NCBI GenBank assembly: GCA_945897075.1
Contig: CAMDEX010000032.1
Coordinates: 1 to 34,632 of the forward strand
Origin: Litorilinea aerophila
Lineage (GTDB): Bacteria; Chloroflexota; Anaerolineae; Caldilineales; Caldilineaceae
Length of the DNA stretch: 34,632 nt
Reading direction: 5' to 3'
In this document: positions 15,224 to 23,927 of the stretch, one piece after another
Layout of the letters: the number at the start of each line of letters is the position of its first letter
Numbering within the stretch: position 1 is the stretch's first letter
Position numbers and translations under genes: made by a program
Notes under the pieces: generated by a model
Seen by the model: only the letters and a program-made list of their open reading frames with translations
The model's database searches: none
Told to the model about the DNA's origin: nothing

Positions 15224-16063
15224 ATGCCAGAAGTTCAGGATGTGCGCTGCTTCCAGGAAACCGGATACGTCATTGCGCGTGGACTCTTCGGCGCAGAAGA
15301 AGTGCAGAACTACCGGGAACATTTTATGCGTATGCGCGCCGCTGGCACCTATCCCGGCGACTTTGCGGGAGTGGATTTGACCAGCAGCGACCCCCTCAAA
15401 CGCTATCCCCGTATGATCCACATGCACCGTTGGGACGATGTCAGTCTGAGTTGGATGCTGGACGACCGCCTCAGCCACTGGATGACTGGGCTGCTGGGCG
15501 TCGAACCATACGCCGTACAAACGATGCTCTACTTCAAACCAGCCGGCGGCAGAGGACAGGCGTTGCACCAGGACCAGTATTATCTAAAAGTGCAGCCAGG
15601 GACGTGCATCGCGGCGTGGATGGCATTGGACGACTGTGACATCGAAAACGGCTGTCTGCAAGTCGTCCCTGGCACCCACGACCTGCCCATTCTGTGTACG
15701 GTACAGGCCGACACCAGCCAGAGTTTTACAGACGTGACTGTGCCCATCCCCGACGGGATGCAGCCCGAACCGGTGCTGATGCAGGCGGGCGATGTCCTCT
15801 TCTTCAACGGTCAGCTCGTCCACGGCAGCTTCCCCAACACCAGCCGGGACCGCTTCCGCCGCTCTCTCATCGGTCACTACATTGTGGGCGAGGCCGAGCA
15901 GGTGGCGAAGTTCTACCACCCGGTGCTGCGCATGGATGGCACATCCGTGGAGTTGGGCGTCAGCGAAGGGGGCAGTGAGTGCGGCGTCTGGGTGGACGAG
16001 GAGGGCGGGCCGGTGGTGACGATGCGCGCAATGGGCGGGCCTGTGGCGGATGTGACGGAATAG
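15224..16063 (+). CDS. Phytanoyl-CoA dioxygenase (PhyH) family protein
   Basis: 279 residues with the double-stranded beta-helix fold of Fe(II)/2-oxoglutarate dioxygenases of the PhyH group. The iron ligands are visible: H115 and D117 in ALHQDQYYL, and the distal H200 in GQLVHGSFPN. R212 or R213 in RFRRSLIGHY is the probable 2-oxoglutarate anchor. The start has an AGGAGGG ribosome binding site. The substrate is unknown; members hydroxylate lipids, small natural products or osmolytes. The adjacent methyltransferase suggests a shared small-molecule pathway. Confidence 0.87.
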   Translation: MPEVQDVRCFQETGYVIARGLFGAEEVQNYREHFMRMRAAGTYPGDFAGVDLTSSDPLKRYPRMIHMHRWDDVSLSWMLDDRLSHWMTGLLGVEPYAVQTMLYFKPAGGRGQALHQDQYYLKVQPGTCIAAWMALDDCDIENGCLQVVPGTHDLPILCTVQADTSQSFTDVTVPIPDGMQPEPVLMQAGDVLFFNGQLVHGSFPNTSRDRFRRSLIGHYIVGEAEQVAKFYHPVLRMDGTSVELGVSEGGSECGVWVDEEGGPVVTMRAMGGPVADVTE

Positions 16064-16068
16064 CAATT

Positions 16069-16150
16069 GTAACGCAAACTGTTAGTTTGCGCCGAACTGT
16101 AACGCAAACGGCTCGTTTGCGCCCAGCGCAAGCTAACAGCTTGCGTTACA
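16069..16150. repeat. Array of three tandem small hairpins upstream of leuB
   Basis: Three stems in a row: CGCAAAC/GTTTGCG (16073-16079 with 16085-16091), CGCAAAC/GTTTGCG (16103-16109 with 16115-16121), and CGCAAGCT/AGCTTGCG (16127-16134 with 16138-16145). The whole array is also bounded by TGTAACGCAA (16069-16078) and its inverse TTGCGTTACA (16141-16150). It ends 18 bases before the leuB start. Copies of the unit occur at 257 and, in part, at 6541. Confidence 0.85.
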
Positions 16151-16168
16151 AAAAGAAAGGTATCCATT

Positions 16169-17251
16169 GTGGACGCACGGATTGTCGTTCTTGCCGGTGA
16201 CGGCATCGGCCCGGAAGTGACCGCGGAAGCGGAGAAGGTATTGCAGGCCATCGGCCAGAAGTTCGGCCACAATTTCACTTTTGACCAGCAGATGATGGGC
16301 GGGCGGGCGATTGATGAATTGGGCACAAGTCTGCCCGAGGCCACGATTGAAGCGGCGCGCAAGGCCGACGCAGTGCTGCTGGGCGCGGTGGGCGGACCCA
16401 AATGGGACAACCCCAACGCAAAAGATCGCCCGGAACGGGGGCTGCTCGCCATCCGCAAGGAGCTAAACCTCTTTGCCAATCTGCGCCCGGTCAAGCTGCA
16501 CCCCCAACTGATCGCGGCCAGCGCCATCAAAGCCGAGGTGCTGGAAGGGGTTGACCTGCTGGTGGTGCGCGAACTGACCGGCGGTGCCTATTTTGGCCCG
16601 CGCAAAGAGGCCGGCGCGGACGGCAACGAAGCCTACGACACGATGCTCTACACCACACCGGAGATCGAACGGGTGGTGCGCCTCTCTGCCGAGGCTGCGA
16701 TGGGGCGTTCCAAAAAGTTGACCAGTGTGGACAAGGCCAATGTCCTCGCCTCTTCGCGTCTCTGGCGGCGGGTGACAATCGAAGTGTTGAAGGAGTACCC
16801 GGAGCTAGAAGTCGAGCACGTCCTGGTAGATGCGATGGCGATGCACCTGATCCGCCGCCCGGCTGATTTCGATGTAGTGGTCAGTGAGAACCTCTTCGGC
16901 GACATCCTCACCGACGAGGCGTCAATGTTGGCCGGCTCGATGGGGATGCTGCCTTCCGCCAGTCTGGGCGATCTGTTGAACAGCCACGGCCTGCCCCTCG
17001 GCCTTTACGAACCCATCCACGGCAGCGCGCCGGACATCGCAGGCCAGGGCATCGCCAACCCCCTGGCTGCCATCCTCAGCGCGGCGATGCTCCTGCGCCA
17101 CAGCCTGGGGCTGGAGCGCGAAGCCGCGGCCATCGAAGCCGCGGTGGATAGCGTTCTCAACGAAGGCGTGCGCACGCGGGACATTGCCCACACCGGCACA
17201 GAAACGGTGGGGACGGTTGTGATGGGGGATTTGGTGGTGCGGGCGTTATAG
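16169..17251 (+). CDS. leuB: 3-isopropylmalate dehydrogenase
   Basis: 360 residues. It performs the NAD-dependent oxidative decarboxylation of 3-isopropylmalate, and with citramalate-derived substrate yields 2-oxobutyrate. Active-site elements are in place: GDGIGPEV (10-17), R134 and Y141 in [11 protein letters not shown]189 in SVDKANV, and the Mg-binding aspartates D221, D245 and D249 ([15 protein letters not shown]). The NAD-type [12 protein letters not shown] motif argues for IPMDH over isocitrate dehydrogenase. GTG start with an AAAGG ribosome binding site 8 bases upstream. It is separated from leuD by four unrelated genes. Confidence 0.95.
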   Translation: MDARIVVLAGDGIGPEVTAEAEKVLQAIGQKFGHNFTFDQQMMGGRAIDELGTSLPEATIEAARKADAVLLGAVGGPKWDNPNAKDRPERGLLAIRKELNLFANLRPVKLHPQLIAASAIKAEVLEGVDLLVVRELTGGAYFGPRKEAGADGNEAYDTMLYTTPEIERVVRLSAEAAMGRSKKLTSVDKANVLASSRLWRRVTIEVLKEYPELEVEHVLVDAMAMHLIRRPADFDVVVSENLFGDILTDEASMLAGSMGMLPSASLGDLLNSHGLPLGLYEPIHGSAPDIAGQGIANPLAAILSAAMLLRHSLGLEREAAAIEAAVDSVLNEGVRTRDIAHTGTETVGTVVMGDLVVRAL

Positions 17252-17480
17252 CGTATTTCGTATTTCGTAGGTAAGTGACGTTGGTAGGACAGATGAAATT
17301 GGTCGGTAGGGAGTGAAACGTGAAACGTGAGATCGCCGGATGATCTCACGTTTCACGCCTCAAGTTGGGATAGGTTTTCTTGGCGCGATCGGGTAGTGAC
17401 AAACGAACTGTTTCTCTCCCACTACCCTCAAACATCACCGACACCGCCAATGTGACTACCTACGAAATACAAAATACGGA
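17252..17480. repeat. Heptamer-type long-range inverted repeat, leuB-ppc gap
   Basis: The left arm GCGTATTTCGTATTTCGTAGG (17252 on) and the right arm near 17456-17480 (CTACCTACGAAATACAAAAT) are inverted copies, about 20 of 24 positions, with 7-base periodicity (GTATTTC/GTATTTC). Nested inside is the GTGAAAC-based hairpin at 17313-17356. The right arm runs into the ppc ribosome binding site (AATAGGA). A half-copy of the arm occurs at 21178. No gene lies in this gap. Confidence 0.7.
17313..17356 (+). terminator. Perfect 15-bp hairpin after leuB (candidate terminator)
   Basis: Heptamers GTGAAAC, GTGAAAC and GTGAGAT run from 17313 to 17333. The segment 17320-17334 pairs perfectly with 17342-17356 across a 7-base loop. 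There is no strong T-tract afterwards (GCCTCAAGTTGGG; TTTTC comes about 18 bases later), so termination is likely but not certain. Confidence 0.5.
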
Positions 17481-17492
17481 ATAGGACATCGG

Positions 17493-20285
17493 ATGAGCGA
17501 AACACAAATCACTCCTCTTTCCGAACCCTCCGACGCCCGTCTGCGCCAGACCGTCCGCACGCTGGGCACTCTGTTGGGGGAGACAATTATCGAGCAGGAG
17601 GGCCAGACCGTCTTCGATCTGGAGGAGGAAATGCGCGCCCTGACCAAAGCCCAGCGCAACGGCGACCCCACGGCGGGCGAGCGTCTGTTGGAGCTGACGG
17701 GGCAGTTGGTGCAGGATGGGGATCGCACGGAGGCGGTACTCAAAGCCTTTACCACTTATTTTCAGTTGATCAACCTGGCCGAGGAGCAGCAGCGGGTGCG
17801 CGTGCTGCGCCAGCGGGCGGGCCGGGCGCAGATGGACAAGCAGCCGATGCGCGAGACGATTGCGGCCGCGGTGCAGACGTTGAAAGCCGAGGGAATGCAG
17901 CCCTACGAGATGCGCCAGATGCTCAACGACCTGCTGATTATGCCCGTCTTCACCGCTCACCCTACCGAGGCCAAACGGCGCACGATTCTGCTCAAATTGC
18001 AGGGGCTGGCCCGCCATCTGCACGACCTGGACTACACGATTCTCCTGCCCAACGAAGAGGCGGCCATCCGCGACGCCATCCGCGAGACGCTCGTCGCCCT
18101 CTGGCAGAGCGACGAAAACCGGGAGCGGCGGCCCACTGTGCTGGACGAAGTGCGTCAGGGCCTCTACTTTTTCGAGACGACCCTCTTCAAGTTGGTGCCC
18201 CAAATCTACGCCGAACTGAGCCGGGCGCTGGAAGAGGCCTGGCCGCAGGAGTCCTTCGCCATCCCGCCCTTTTTGCGCTACGGCTCGTGGATGGGCGGCG
18301 ACCGCGACGGCAACCCCTTCGTGACGCTGGAGGTGACGGAAGCGGCCCTGCGCGAACAGAAGGGGCAGGCGCTGAAGCTCTACACCCAGGCGGTGGAGAA
18401 TCTCTACGGCCATCTCAGCGTGGCCAAGACGCGCAGGGGCTTCTCACAGCCCTTTTTGGATAGTCTGACCGAAGATCTGAAATTGGTGCCGGCGGAGGAG
18501 ATGGATGTATTGGATCGCTTCAGTCTGGAACCCTACCGCCAGAAGTCCATTTTGATCTACCGGCGTTTACAGGCCACCATCCGCCAGAACGAGCAGCCCT
18601 GGGACAAGCAACCGACCGCTGGCCGCGCCTACCCGGACGCTTCCGCGTTTGTGGCTGATTTGGAGCTGATTCAGGAGAGCCTGCGCCAGAACAACGGCTG
18701 GCGCTTGGCCGATGGCCGCTTTGCCACTCTCGTTCAGCAGGCGCGCATCTTTGGCTTTCACCTGGCGACGCTGGACATCCGCCAACATTCCGACCGTCAC
18801 CGGGAGGCGATGGCCGAAATCTATGCCCGCTATCACCCCGGCGCGGACTACCGCTCCCTGCCGGAAAAGGAGAAAGTGGCCTGGCTGGTCGAAGAAATCC
18901 GCAGCCAGCGCCCGTTGACCGCGCAGCTCAATTTTTCCGAATCCACCAACGAGACAATCGCCCTTTTTCGTCTGATCAAAATTGCGCAAGAGCGTGTCGG
19001 CCCCCAGGCCATTCAGACCTATATTATCAGCATGACCACATCCGTCAGCCACCTGCTGGAAGTGCTGCTGCTGGCAAAAGACGCGGGACTTTTTGGCAAA
19101 ATCGGCGTCGTCCCTCTCTTTGAGACAATTGAAGACCTGCAAAACGCGGCGGCGGTGATGGAGCAGATGTTTGAGACGCCCATCTACCGGGAGCATCTGG
19201 CCCTGCGCGGCAACAGCCAGCAGGTGATGATAGGCTACAGCGATTCCAACAAAGACGGCGGCTATCTGCGCGCCAACTGGATGCTCTACCAGGCCCAAAA
19301 GGATCTGGCCCAGGTCTGCGACGCCCACAAAATGCGGTTGACCCTCTTCCACGGGCGGGGCGGCTCGATTGGCCGCGGCGGTGGTCCCGCCAACCGGGCC
19401 ATCCTGGCCCAGCCGCCGGGGTCAATCAAAGCCCGCATCAAAATCACCGAGCAGGGCGAGGTCATCAGCAACCGCTACAGCAACCAGGTCATCGCGCACC
19501 GCCATCTGGAACAACTGGTCAACGCTGTGCTGCTCACCAGCGGCAAACGGCCCGATTTTCCCAAAGAGGCCGTCTGGGCCGCGGTGATGGAGGAGACGAG
19601 CAGGCGGGCCGAGGAAGCCTACCGGGCGCTGATCCAAAAGCCCGACTTTCTGCGCTACTTCAACGAGACGACGCCGCTGGATCAGATCAACCAACTCAAC
19701 ATCGGCTCCCGCCCGGCCAAACGCAAAGCCACCACCGGTGTTTCCGACCTGCGCGCCATCCCGTGGGTCTTTGCCTGGAGTCAGAGCCGGGTCAATCTGC
19801 CCGGCTGGTACGGGCTGGGCGCGGGCATTGACGGCTGGATGGCAGAACAGGGAGCGTCAGAACCGAGAGCGTCAGCGACCGGCCTGCCGCTCCTGCAAGA
19901 GATGTATGCGGAGTGGCCTTTCTTCCGCACAGTCATTGACCGGGCGCAGGTGAGTATGCGCCGGGCTGATATGCCCATCGCCAGCCTCTACGCCAGCCTG
20001 ACCGATGCGGATGTGCGCGCGGCCGTCTTCGCAGAAATCCAGGCCGAGTATGCCCGCACCGAACGGGTCATCCTCGCCATCAGCGGCCAGACCAGCCTGT
20101 TGGACAACGAAGAGTGGCTGCAACGCAGCATCAATTTGCGCAACCCGTACATAGACCCGCTCAATTACATCCAGGCCGCACTGCTGCAACGCATCCGCAG
20201 CGAACCAGAAACCGCCGCTGCCTTGCGGCCCGTGCTGCTGCTTTCGGTGAATGGGGTGGCCGCGGGGTTGCAGGGGACGGGATAA
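17493..20285 (+). CDS. ppc: Phosphoenolpyruvate carboxylase
   Basis: 930 residues, full length, making oxaloacetate from PEP and bicarbonate for anaplerosis. Signature motifs are intact: catalytic H156 in FTAHPTEAKRRT, GGDRDGNP (268-275), the mobile-loop FHGRGGSIGRGGGP (619-632), and the C-terminus LQGTG at the family's conserved end. The ATG has AGGA about 7 bases upstream, derived from a repeat arm. Between WMAEQG and LLQEMYAEWPFFR the protein carries an extra Ala/Ser/Pro-rich stretch (about 787-797), coded by a repeated 9-mer (GAGCGTCAG at 19852 and 19867). This stretch lies away from the catalytic motifs. Confidence 0.96.
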   Translation: MSETQITPLSEPSDARLRQTVRTLGTLLGETIIEQEGQTVFDLEEEMRALTKAQRNGDPTAGERLLELTGQLVQDGDRTEAVLKAFTTYFQLINLAEEQQRVRVLRQRAGRAQMDKQPMRETIAAAVQTLKAEGMQPYEMRQMLNDLLIMPVFTAHPTEAKRRTILLKLQGLARHLHDLDYTILLPNEEAAIRDAIRETLVALWQSDENRERRPTVLDEVRQGLYFFETTLFKLVPQIYAELSRALEEAWPQESFAIPPFLRYGSWMGGDRDGNPFVTLEVTEAALREQKGQALKLYTQAVENLYGHLSVAKTRRGFSQPFLDSLTEDLKLVPAEEMDVLDRFSLEPYRQKSILIYRRLQATIRQNEQPWDKQPTAGRAYPDASAFVADLELIQESLRQNNGWRLADGRFATLVQQARIFGFHLATLDIRQHSDRHREAMAEIYARYHPGADYRSLPEKEKVAWLVEEIRSQRPLTAQLNFSESTNETIALFRLIKIAQERVGPQAIQTYIISMTTSVSHLLEVLLLAKDAGLFGKIGVVPLFETIEDLQNAAAVMEQMFETPIYREHLALRGNSQQVMIGYSDSNKDGGYLRANWMLYQAQKDLAQVCDAHKMRLTLFHGRGGSIGRGGGPANRAILAQPPGSIKARIKITEQGEVISNRYSNQVIAHRHLEQLVNAVLLTSGKRPDFPKEAVWAAVMEETSRRAEEAYRALIQKPDFLRYFNETTPLDQINQLNIGSRPAKRKATTGVSDLRAIPWVFAWSQSRVNLPGWYGLGAGIDGWMAEQGASEPRASATGLPLLQEMYAEWPFFRTVIDRAQVSMRRADMPIASLYASLTDADVRAAVFAEIQAEYARTERVILAISGQTSLLDNEEWLQRSINLRNPYIDPLNYIQAALLQRIRSEPETAAALRPVLLLSVNGVAAGLQGTG

Positions 20286-20292
20286 GAAAAAT

Positions 20293-20362
20293 TAGAGATT
20301 GGGAGATTAAGAGATTGGAGTGTGTGTCGCAAATCTCCAATCTCTTAATCTCCTAATCTCTC
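20293..20362. repeat. Octamer-tandem hairpin between ppc and the HAD gene
   Basis: The arms 20293-20320 and 20335-20362 are inverted copies matching at 26 of 28 positions, built of GAGATTGG/GAGATTAA-like octamers, with a loop of about 14 bases. The unit is nearly identical to that of the element at 1567-1675. It could serve as the ppc terminator. It ends just before the ribosome binding site of the next gene. Confidence 0.85.
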
Positions 20363-20385
20363 TCATCATACGAGGTATTTGTACT

Positions 20386-21168
20386 GTGACCACACTCTCC
20401 TCCACCGTTGATGGGCTGATGATTGACATTGCCGGTGTACTCACCATCGGCGGGGTAGCTCTACCGGGCGCGCAAGATGCGTTGCAAACCCTGCGCGCCC
20501 GGGGCATTCCCCTGCGCTTCATCACCAACACCACCATCTACTGCCGCCATACCCTCTGCGAACTTCTGCAAAGTTTGGGGTTTGCCGTAGAACTGGACGA
20601 ACTCTTCACCGCCACCCTGGCCGCCTCCCGCTATTTGCAGGAGCAGAAGGCCGAGCGCTATCTGCCACTGCTCATGCCCGACGCGCAGCAGGAATTCGCC
20701 GGGCTGGACGTGGACGAGGAGAATCCCCAATACGTGGTGGTGGGTGATCTGGGGGCTGGCTTCACCTTTTCCCGCATGAACACGGCCTTCCGCGCCCTGC
20801 TCAACGGCGCGCAACTGGTGGCGCTGCACAAGAAGCGTTTCTGGCGCACGCCGGACGGTCTCTTTATGGACGCGGGTTCGTTCGTTGCCGCGCTGGAATA
20901 CGCCGCGGAGGTGGGCAGCCTGGTGGTGGGCAAGCCGAGCAGCGCCTACTTTCGGATGGCGCTGGACGATCTGGGCGTGCCCCCGGGCCGGGTGGCGATG
21001 ATCGGCGACGACATCGAAGCCGACGTGCGCGGCGCGCAGCGGGTGGGGGCGCAGGGCTGGCTGGTCAAGACCGGCAAATTCCGCCGCGAAGACATGGGCC
21101 GGGCCATCTGGCCGGAGCGGGTTTTTGAGAGTTTTGGACAATTGGTGGAACAATTTTGTGCGGAGTGA
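20386..21168 (+). CDS. LHPP-like HAD-IIA family phosphatase
   Basis: 260 residues from GTG 20386, with CGAGGT about 10 bases upstream; longer in-frame starts fall within the repeat element. HAD motif I is [12 protein letters not shown], with the nucleophile aspartate kept but the usual second aspartate replaced by Ala, as in LHPP-type proteins where DISGVL is seen. Motif II is FITNTT, the lysine is in [10 protein letters not shown], and motif IV is [14 protein letters not shown]. The C2-type cap lies between. Small phosphomonoesters are the likely substrates; the physiological one is unknown. Confidence 0.85.
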   Translation: MTTLSSTVDGLMIDIAGVLTIGGVALPGAQDALQTLRARGIPLRFITNTTIYCRHTLCELLQSLGFAVELDELFTATLAASRYLQEQKAERYLPLLMPDAQQEFAGLDVDEENPQYVVVGDLGAGFTFSRMNTAFRALLNGAQLVALHKKRFWRTPDGLFMDAGSFVAALEYAAEVGSLVVGKPSSAYFRMALDDLGVPPGRVAMIGDDIEADVRGAQRVGAQGWLVKTGKFRREDMGRAIWPERVFESFGQLVEQFCAE

Positions 21169-21214
21169 AAGCGGAATGCGTATTTCGTAGGCAAAACAGG
21201 CCAGTGAGCGCAGA

Positions 21215-21348
21215 TTGAGTAGCCGAGTCTTCGAGGCGTATCGAAATCAAGCGAACGGGTGATGTATCGAAACAGTTCTACCCGCTTGATTTCGACAGGC
21301 TTACTCTAAAGGTTTCGATACGGCTGGAAACAGCACCAGCCTACTCAA
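21215..21348. repeat. MITE-like palindromic element (TTGAGTAG...CTACTCAA)
   Basis: The ends TTGAGTAG (21215-21222) and CTACTCAA (21341-21348) are inverted. Inside, TCGAAATCAAGCG (21241-21253) pairs with CGCTTGATTTCGA (21283-21295), and two GTTTCGATACG/GCGTATCGAAA-type words occur in opposite orientation. No coding potential. It fills most of the gap between the HAD gene and cimA and would place a stable structure upstream of cimA. Confidence 0.6.
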
Positions 21349-21416
21349 CCGGCGCTGGTATTGCGCAGTTGTCTGACATAATACGTCCGTCCCTCGGCCA
21401 AGAGGAATAGCAACGA

Positions 21417-23105
21417 ATGAATACAATCCAACTGTTCGACACAACCCTGCGCGACGGCACACAGGGCGAAGGGGTCTCCTTTAGTGCGGATGACAAATTG
21501 CGCATTGCGGCCCGCCTGGACGACTTCGGCGTGGACTACATCGAGGGCGGCTGGCCGGGGTCTAACCCGAAGGATATGGAGTTCTTCGAGCGGGCCAGCG
21601 CAGAATTGAAATTGAAGCAGGCCAAAATCGTGGCCTTTGGCTCCACCTGTCGGGTGAAGACCACACCGGCCAAGGACCCCCAGATTCAACTGCTGATTGA
21701 AGCTAATACGCCTGTTGTCTCGATTTTTGGCAAAAGCTGGGATATGCAGGTGACGGAAATCCTGCGCACGACGCTGGACGAGAATCTGCGGATGATCCGG
21801 GAGTCGGTGGCCTATGTCAAAGAGCAGGGCCGGGAAGTGGTCTACGACGCCGAACATTTTTTCGACGGCTTCAAAGCCAACCCGGAATATGCCCTCTCCA
21901 CACTCAAAGCCGCGGTCATCGGCGGCGCGGATGCCGTTGTCCTCTGCGACACCAACGGCGGCTGTCTGCCCTGGGAGATCGCCGAGGCGGTGACAGCCGT
22001 GCGCGACGAACTGGGCATTGGCGTCGGGATTAGTGATCAGTCATCAGTCATCAGTCCCCGTTCGGCGTCGGTCACGCTGGGAATTCACGCACATAACGAC
22101 AGCGGAACCGGCGTCGCCAATACGCTGGCGGCCGTGCGGGCCGGGGCCAATCACGTCCAGGGAACGATCAACGGCTATGGCGAAAGGTGCGGTAACGCTG
22201 ATCTGGTATCGGTGATTGCGGATTTGCAGCTAAAGATGGGCTACGCAGTGACCGGCCCCGACGGTCTGCGCCAGTTGGCCGATCTGAGCCACTTTGTCAG
22301 CGAACTGGCAAATCTCAGCCCGGACGGCCACCAGCCCTTCGTCGGTCACAGCGCCTTTGCCCACAAAGGCGGCACCCACGTCAACGCGGTCGTCAAAAAT
22401 GTGATGAGCTACCAACACATTGACCCGGCTGCGGTGGGCAACCAGACGCGGGTGCTGGTCAGCGAACTGAGCGGCAAGGACAATATCGCGGTCAAGTCTG
22501 CCGAGTTTGGTCTGGCTGGGCTGAGCAAAGAGCAGGAGCGGGCTGTCCTGCGCCAGATTAAAGATTTGGAAAATGCGGGCTTTGCCTTCGAGAGCGCCGA
22601 GGCCAGTGTGGAACTGCTTCTGCGCCGCACCAAACCGGGCTATTACCCGCCTTTCCAACTGGTGGACTACACGGCCAGCGTGGAGCATCGGGAGGGGCGA
22701 GGGATGTTTGCCGAGGCAACCGTAAAGGTAAAGGTCTGCAACGAAATCTACCACGAAGTCTCCGCAGGCAATGGCCCGGTCAACGCCCTGGATTTGGCCC
22801 TGCGCAAGGCCATCCGCCGCGTCTATCCCACGCTGGACAGGATGAGCCTGAAGGATTACAAAGTACGCATTCTGGACAGCCAGAGCGCGACCGGTGCCCG
22901 GGTGCGCGTGCTGATTGACAGCACAGACGGCGAGCGCAGTTGGGGCACAGTGGGGGCCAGCGGCAATATCATCGAAGCCAGTTGGCGCGCACTGAGCGAT
23001 TCCTTCGAGTATTTTCTGTTGACGGATGAGGCGACGGAATACAGAGGCGGTGAAGCGGAGAAAGAACCGTTGGAGATGATTCAGACGGGGGTGGGAGTGG
23101 CGTGA
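21417..23105 (+). CDS. cimA: (R)-citramalate synthase
   Basis: 562 residues of the TIGR00977-type citramalate synthase, which condenses pyruvate with acetyl-CoA at the start of the threonine-independent isoleucine route. The HMGL-like TIM barrel begins FDTTLRDGTQGEGVSFS (7-23), with the divalent-metal and active-site motif YDAEHFFDGFKAN (143-155) and GIHAHNDSG (222-230), NGYGERCGNADL (252-263). These features fit CimA better than LeuA. The C-terminal regulatory LeuA-dimer domain (about 430-550) is present. Oddity: residues about 204-217 (ISDQSSVISPRSAS) interrupt the strand before GIHAHND and are coded by a tandem heptamer repeat. GAGGA lies 10 bases before the ATG. Confidence 0.92.
   Translation: MNTIQLFDTTLRDGTQGEGVSFSADDKLRIAARLDDFGVDYIEGGWPGSNPKDMEFFERASAELKLKQAKIVAFGSTCRVKTTPAKDPQIQLLIEANTPVVSIFGKSWDMQVTEILRTTLDENLRMIRESVAYVKEQGREVVYDAEHFFDGFKANPEYALSTLKAAVIGGADAVVLCDTNGGCLPWEIAEAVTAVRDELGIGVGISDQSSVISPRSASVTLGIHAHNDSGTGVANTLAAVRAGANHVQGTINGYGERCGNADLVSVIADLQLKMGYAVTGPDGLRQLADLSHFVSELANLSPDGHQPFVGHSAFAHKGGTHVNAVVKNVMSYQHIDPAAVGNQTRVLVSELSGKDNIAVKSAEFGLAGLSKEQERAVLRQIKDLENAGFAFESAEASVELLLRRTKPGYYPPFQLVDYTASVEHREGRGMFAEATVKVKVCNEIYHEVSAGNGPVNALDLALRKAIRRVYPTLDRMSLKDYKVRILDSQSATGARVRVLIDSTDGERSWGTVGASGNIIEASWRALSDSFEYFLLTDEATEYRGGEAEKEPLEMIQTGVGVA
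22032..22059. repeat. In-frame tandem heptamer repeat inside cimA
   Basis: Four back-to-back 7-base units: AGTGATC, AGTCATC, AGTCATC, AGTCCCC. They encode most of the extra SDQSSVISP segment between the helix DELGIGVG and the strand VTLGIHAHND. In the homologues I know, these two elements are directly joined. The frame is kept. Confidence 0.75.
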
Positions 23106-23107
23106 GG

Positions 23108-23155
23108 AAGAGAAGGGAGGAAGGGAGGAATTGTCATCCCTTCCTCCCTTCTCTT
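23108..23155. terminator. Bidirectional hairpin between cimA and uma2 genes
   Basis: AAGAGAAGGGAGGAAGGGA (23108-23126) and its exact inverse (23137-23155) form a perfect 19-bp stem with a 10-base loop; GGGAGGAA units repeat at an 8-base period. It lies between convergent genes and overlaps the stop codon of the Uma2 gene, so it can work as a terminator in both directions. Confidence 0.7.
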
Positions 23156-23753
23156 ATCCCCAAAGCCTCTGCAGGGGAAAGCGAAACCCCGGCAACACAT
23201 CTTCCCCGTCCAGCGTATCGGCTGCTTGCAGGACGTTGGCCGTGCCGTCGGGCCGGTAGACGGTGACGGTGCGGCTCTTCGGCTCCACCACCCAGACCAG
23301 TTGCGTGCCGTGGGTCAGCCAATCCTGCACTTTCTCCTGCACTTCGTCGGCGCGGTCATTGGGGGAGACGACCTCCACGGCCAGATCGGGGGCGCCAGGA
23401 AAGTACTTGCCGGCTAGTCGAAGGGGAAGTCGATCTTTGCGCACAAAGCCGGTGTCGGGAGCGCGCACAGTATCGGGATTCATCTTCAAGACAAATCCAG
23501 TTTCGGCGGCAAAGACTTTTCCTAGATCATTCTGATCGGCATGAACACGCATCCAGCCGCCCACACCCATTGCCAAATCACCGTGAAGATCGCCCGCTGG
23601 TGGCATTGTTCGCACCTTTCCGTAAATGAGTTCGTAACGGTTTTCGTCCCGGGCCGAGATATCCAACAACTCGTCGGCGGTGACGAGCCACTCCATCTCT
23701 GGCCCTATTTCTACTTCCAAAACCGGCATAAATTCCTGCACGGCAACTGGCAT
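23154..23753 (-). CDS. Uma2 family (DUF820) putative endonuclease
   Basis: 199 residues with the PD-(D/E)XK fold of Uma2 proteins, abundant in Chloroflexota and cyanobacteria. Conserved elements are YELIYGKVRTMPPAG near the N-terminus, HGDLA, the acidic ETGFVL and APDTGFV, then DLAVEVVSPND and the lysine-bearing VQEKVQDWLTHGTQLVWVVEP. The ATG has GGGAGG 6 bases upstream. Biological role unknown; many copies per genome suggest mobile or defence-like roles, but this is not established. It is convergent with cimA and divergent from ilvD. Confidence 0.87.
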   Translation of the reverse strand: MPVAVQEFMPVLEVEIGPEMEWLVTADELLDISARDENRYELIYGKVRTMPPAGDLHGDLAMGVGGWMRVHADQNDLGKVFAAETGFVLKMNPDTVRAPDTGFVRKDRLPLRLAGKYFPGAPDLAVEVVSPNDRADEVQEKVQDWLTHGTQLVWVVEPKSRTVTVYRPDGTANVLQAADTLDGEDVLPGFRFPLQRLWG

Positions 23754-23844
23754 TCTGCGCCTCCCATCTCAGAAATCAACAAACACTGACGCCATCATAG
23801 CACGCGCGGAGCGGGGAGGCAAGCGTTTTGCCAATGCGCTGCGC

Positions 23845-23873
23845 GTGCCGGAAAAAATGTTTTCTGCTATACT
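23845..23873 (+). promoter_or_regulatory. Possible ilvD promoter
   Basis: TATACT at 23868-23873 matches the -10 consensus at 5 of 6 bases. The hexamer 17 bases upstream (GTGCCG, 23845-23850) is a weak -35. It lies 54 bases before ilvD, in the gap divergent from the Uma2 gene. I saw no T-box or leader-peptide attenuator in the short 5' UTR. Confidence 0.35.
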
Positions 23874-23927
23874 GGCAACGAGATTTTGACAACACCCACA
23901 ACAAATCGTCCATAAGGAGAAACCCCA

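Noticed and set aside
23754..23927. T-box or leader-peptide attenuator before ilvD
   Set aside because: The 5' region is short and I found no run of Ile/Val/Leu codons, no T-box sequence and no terminator/antiterminator pair.
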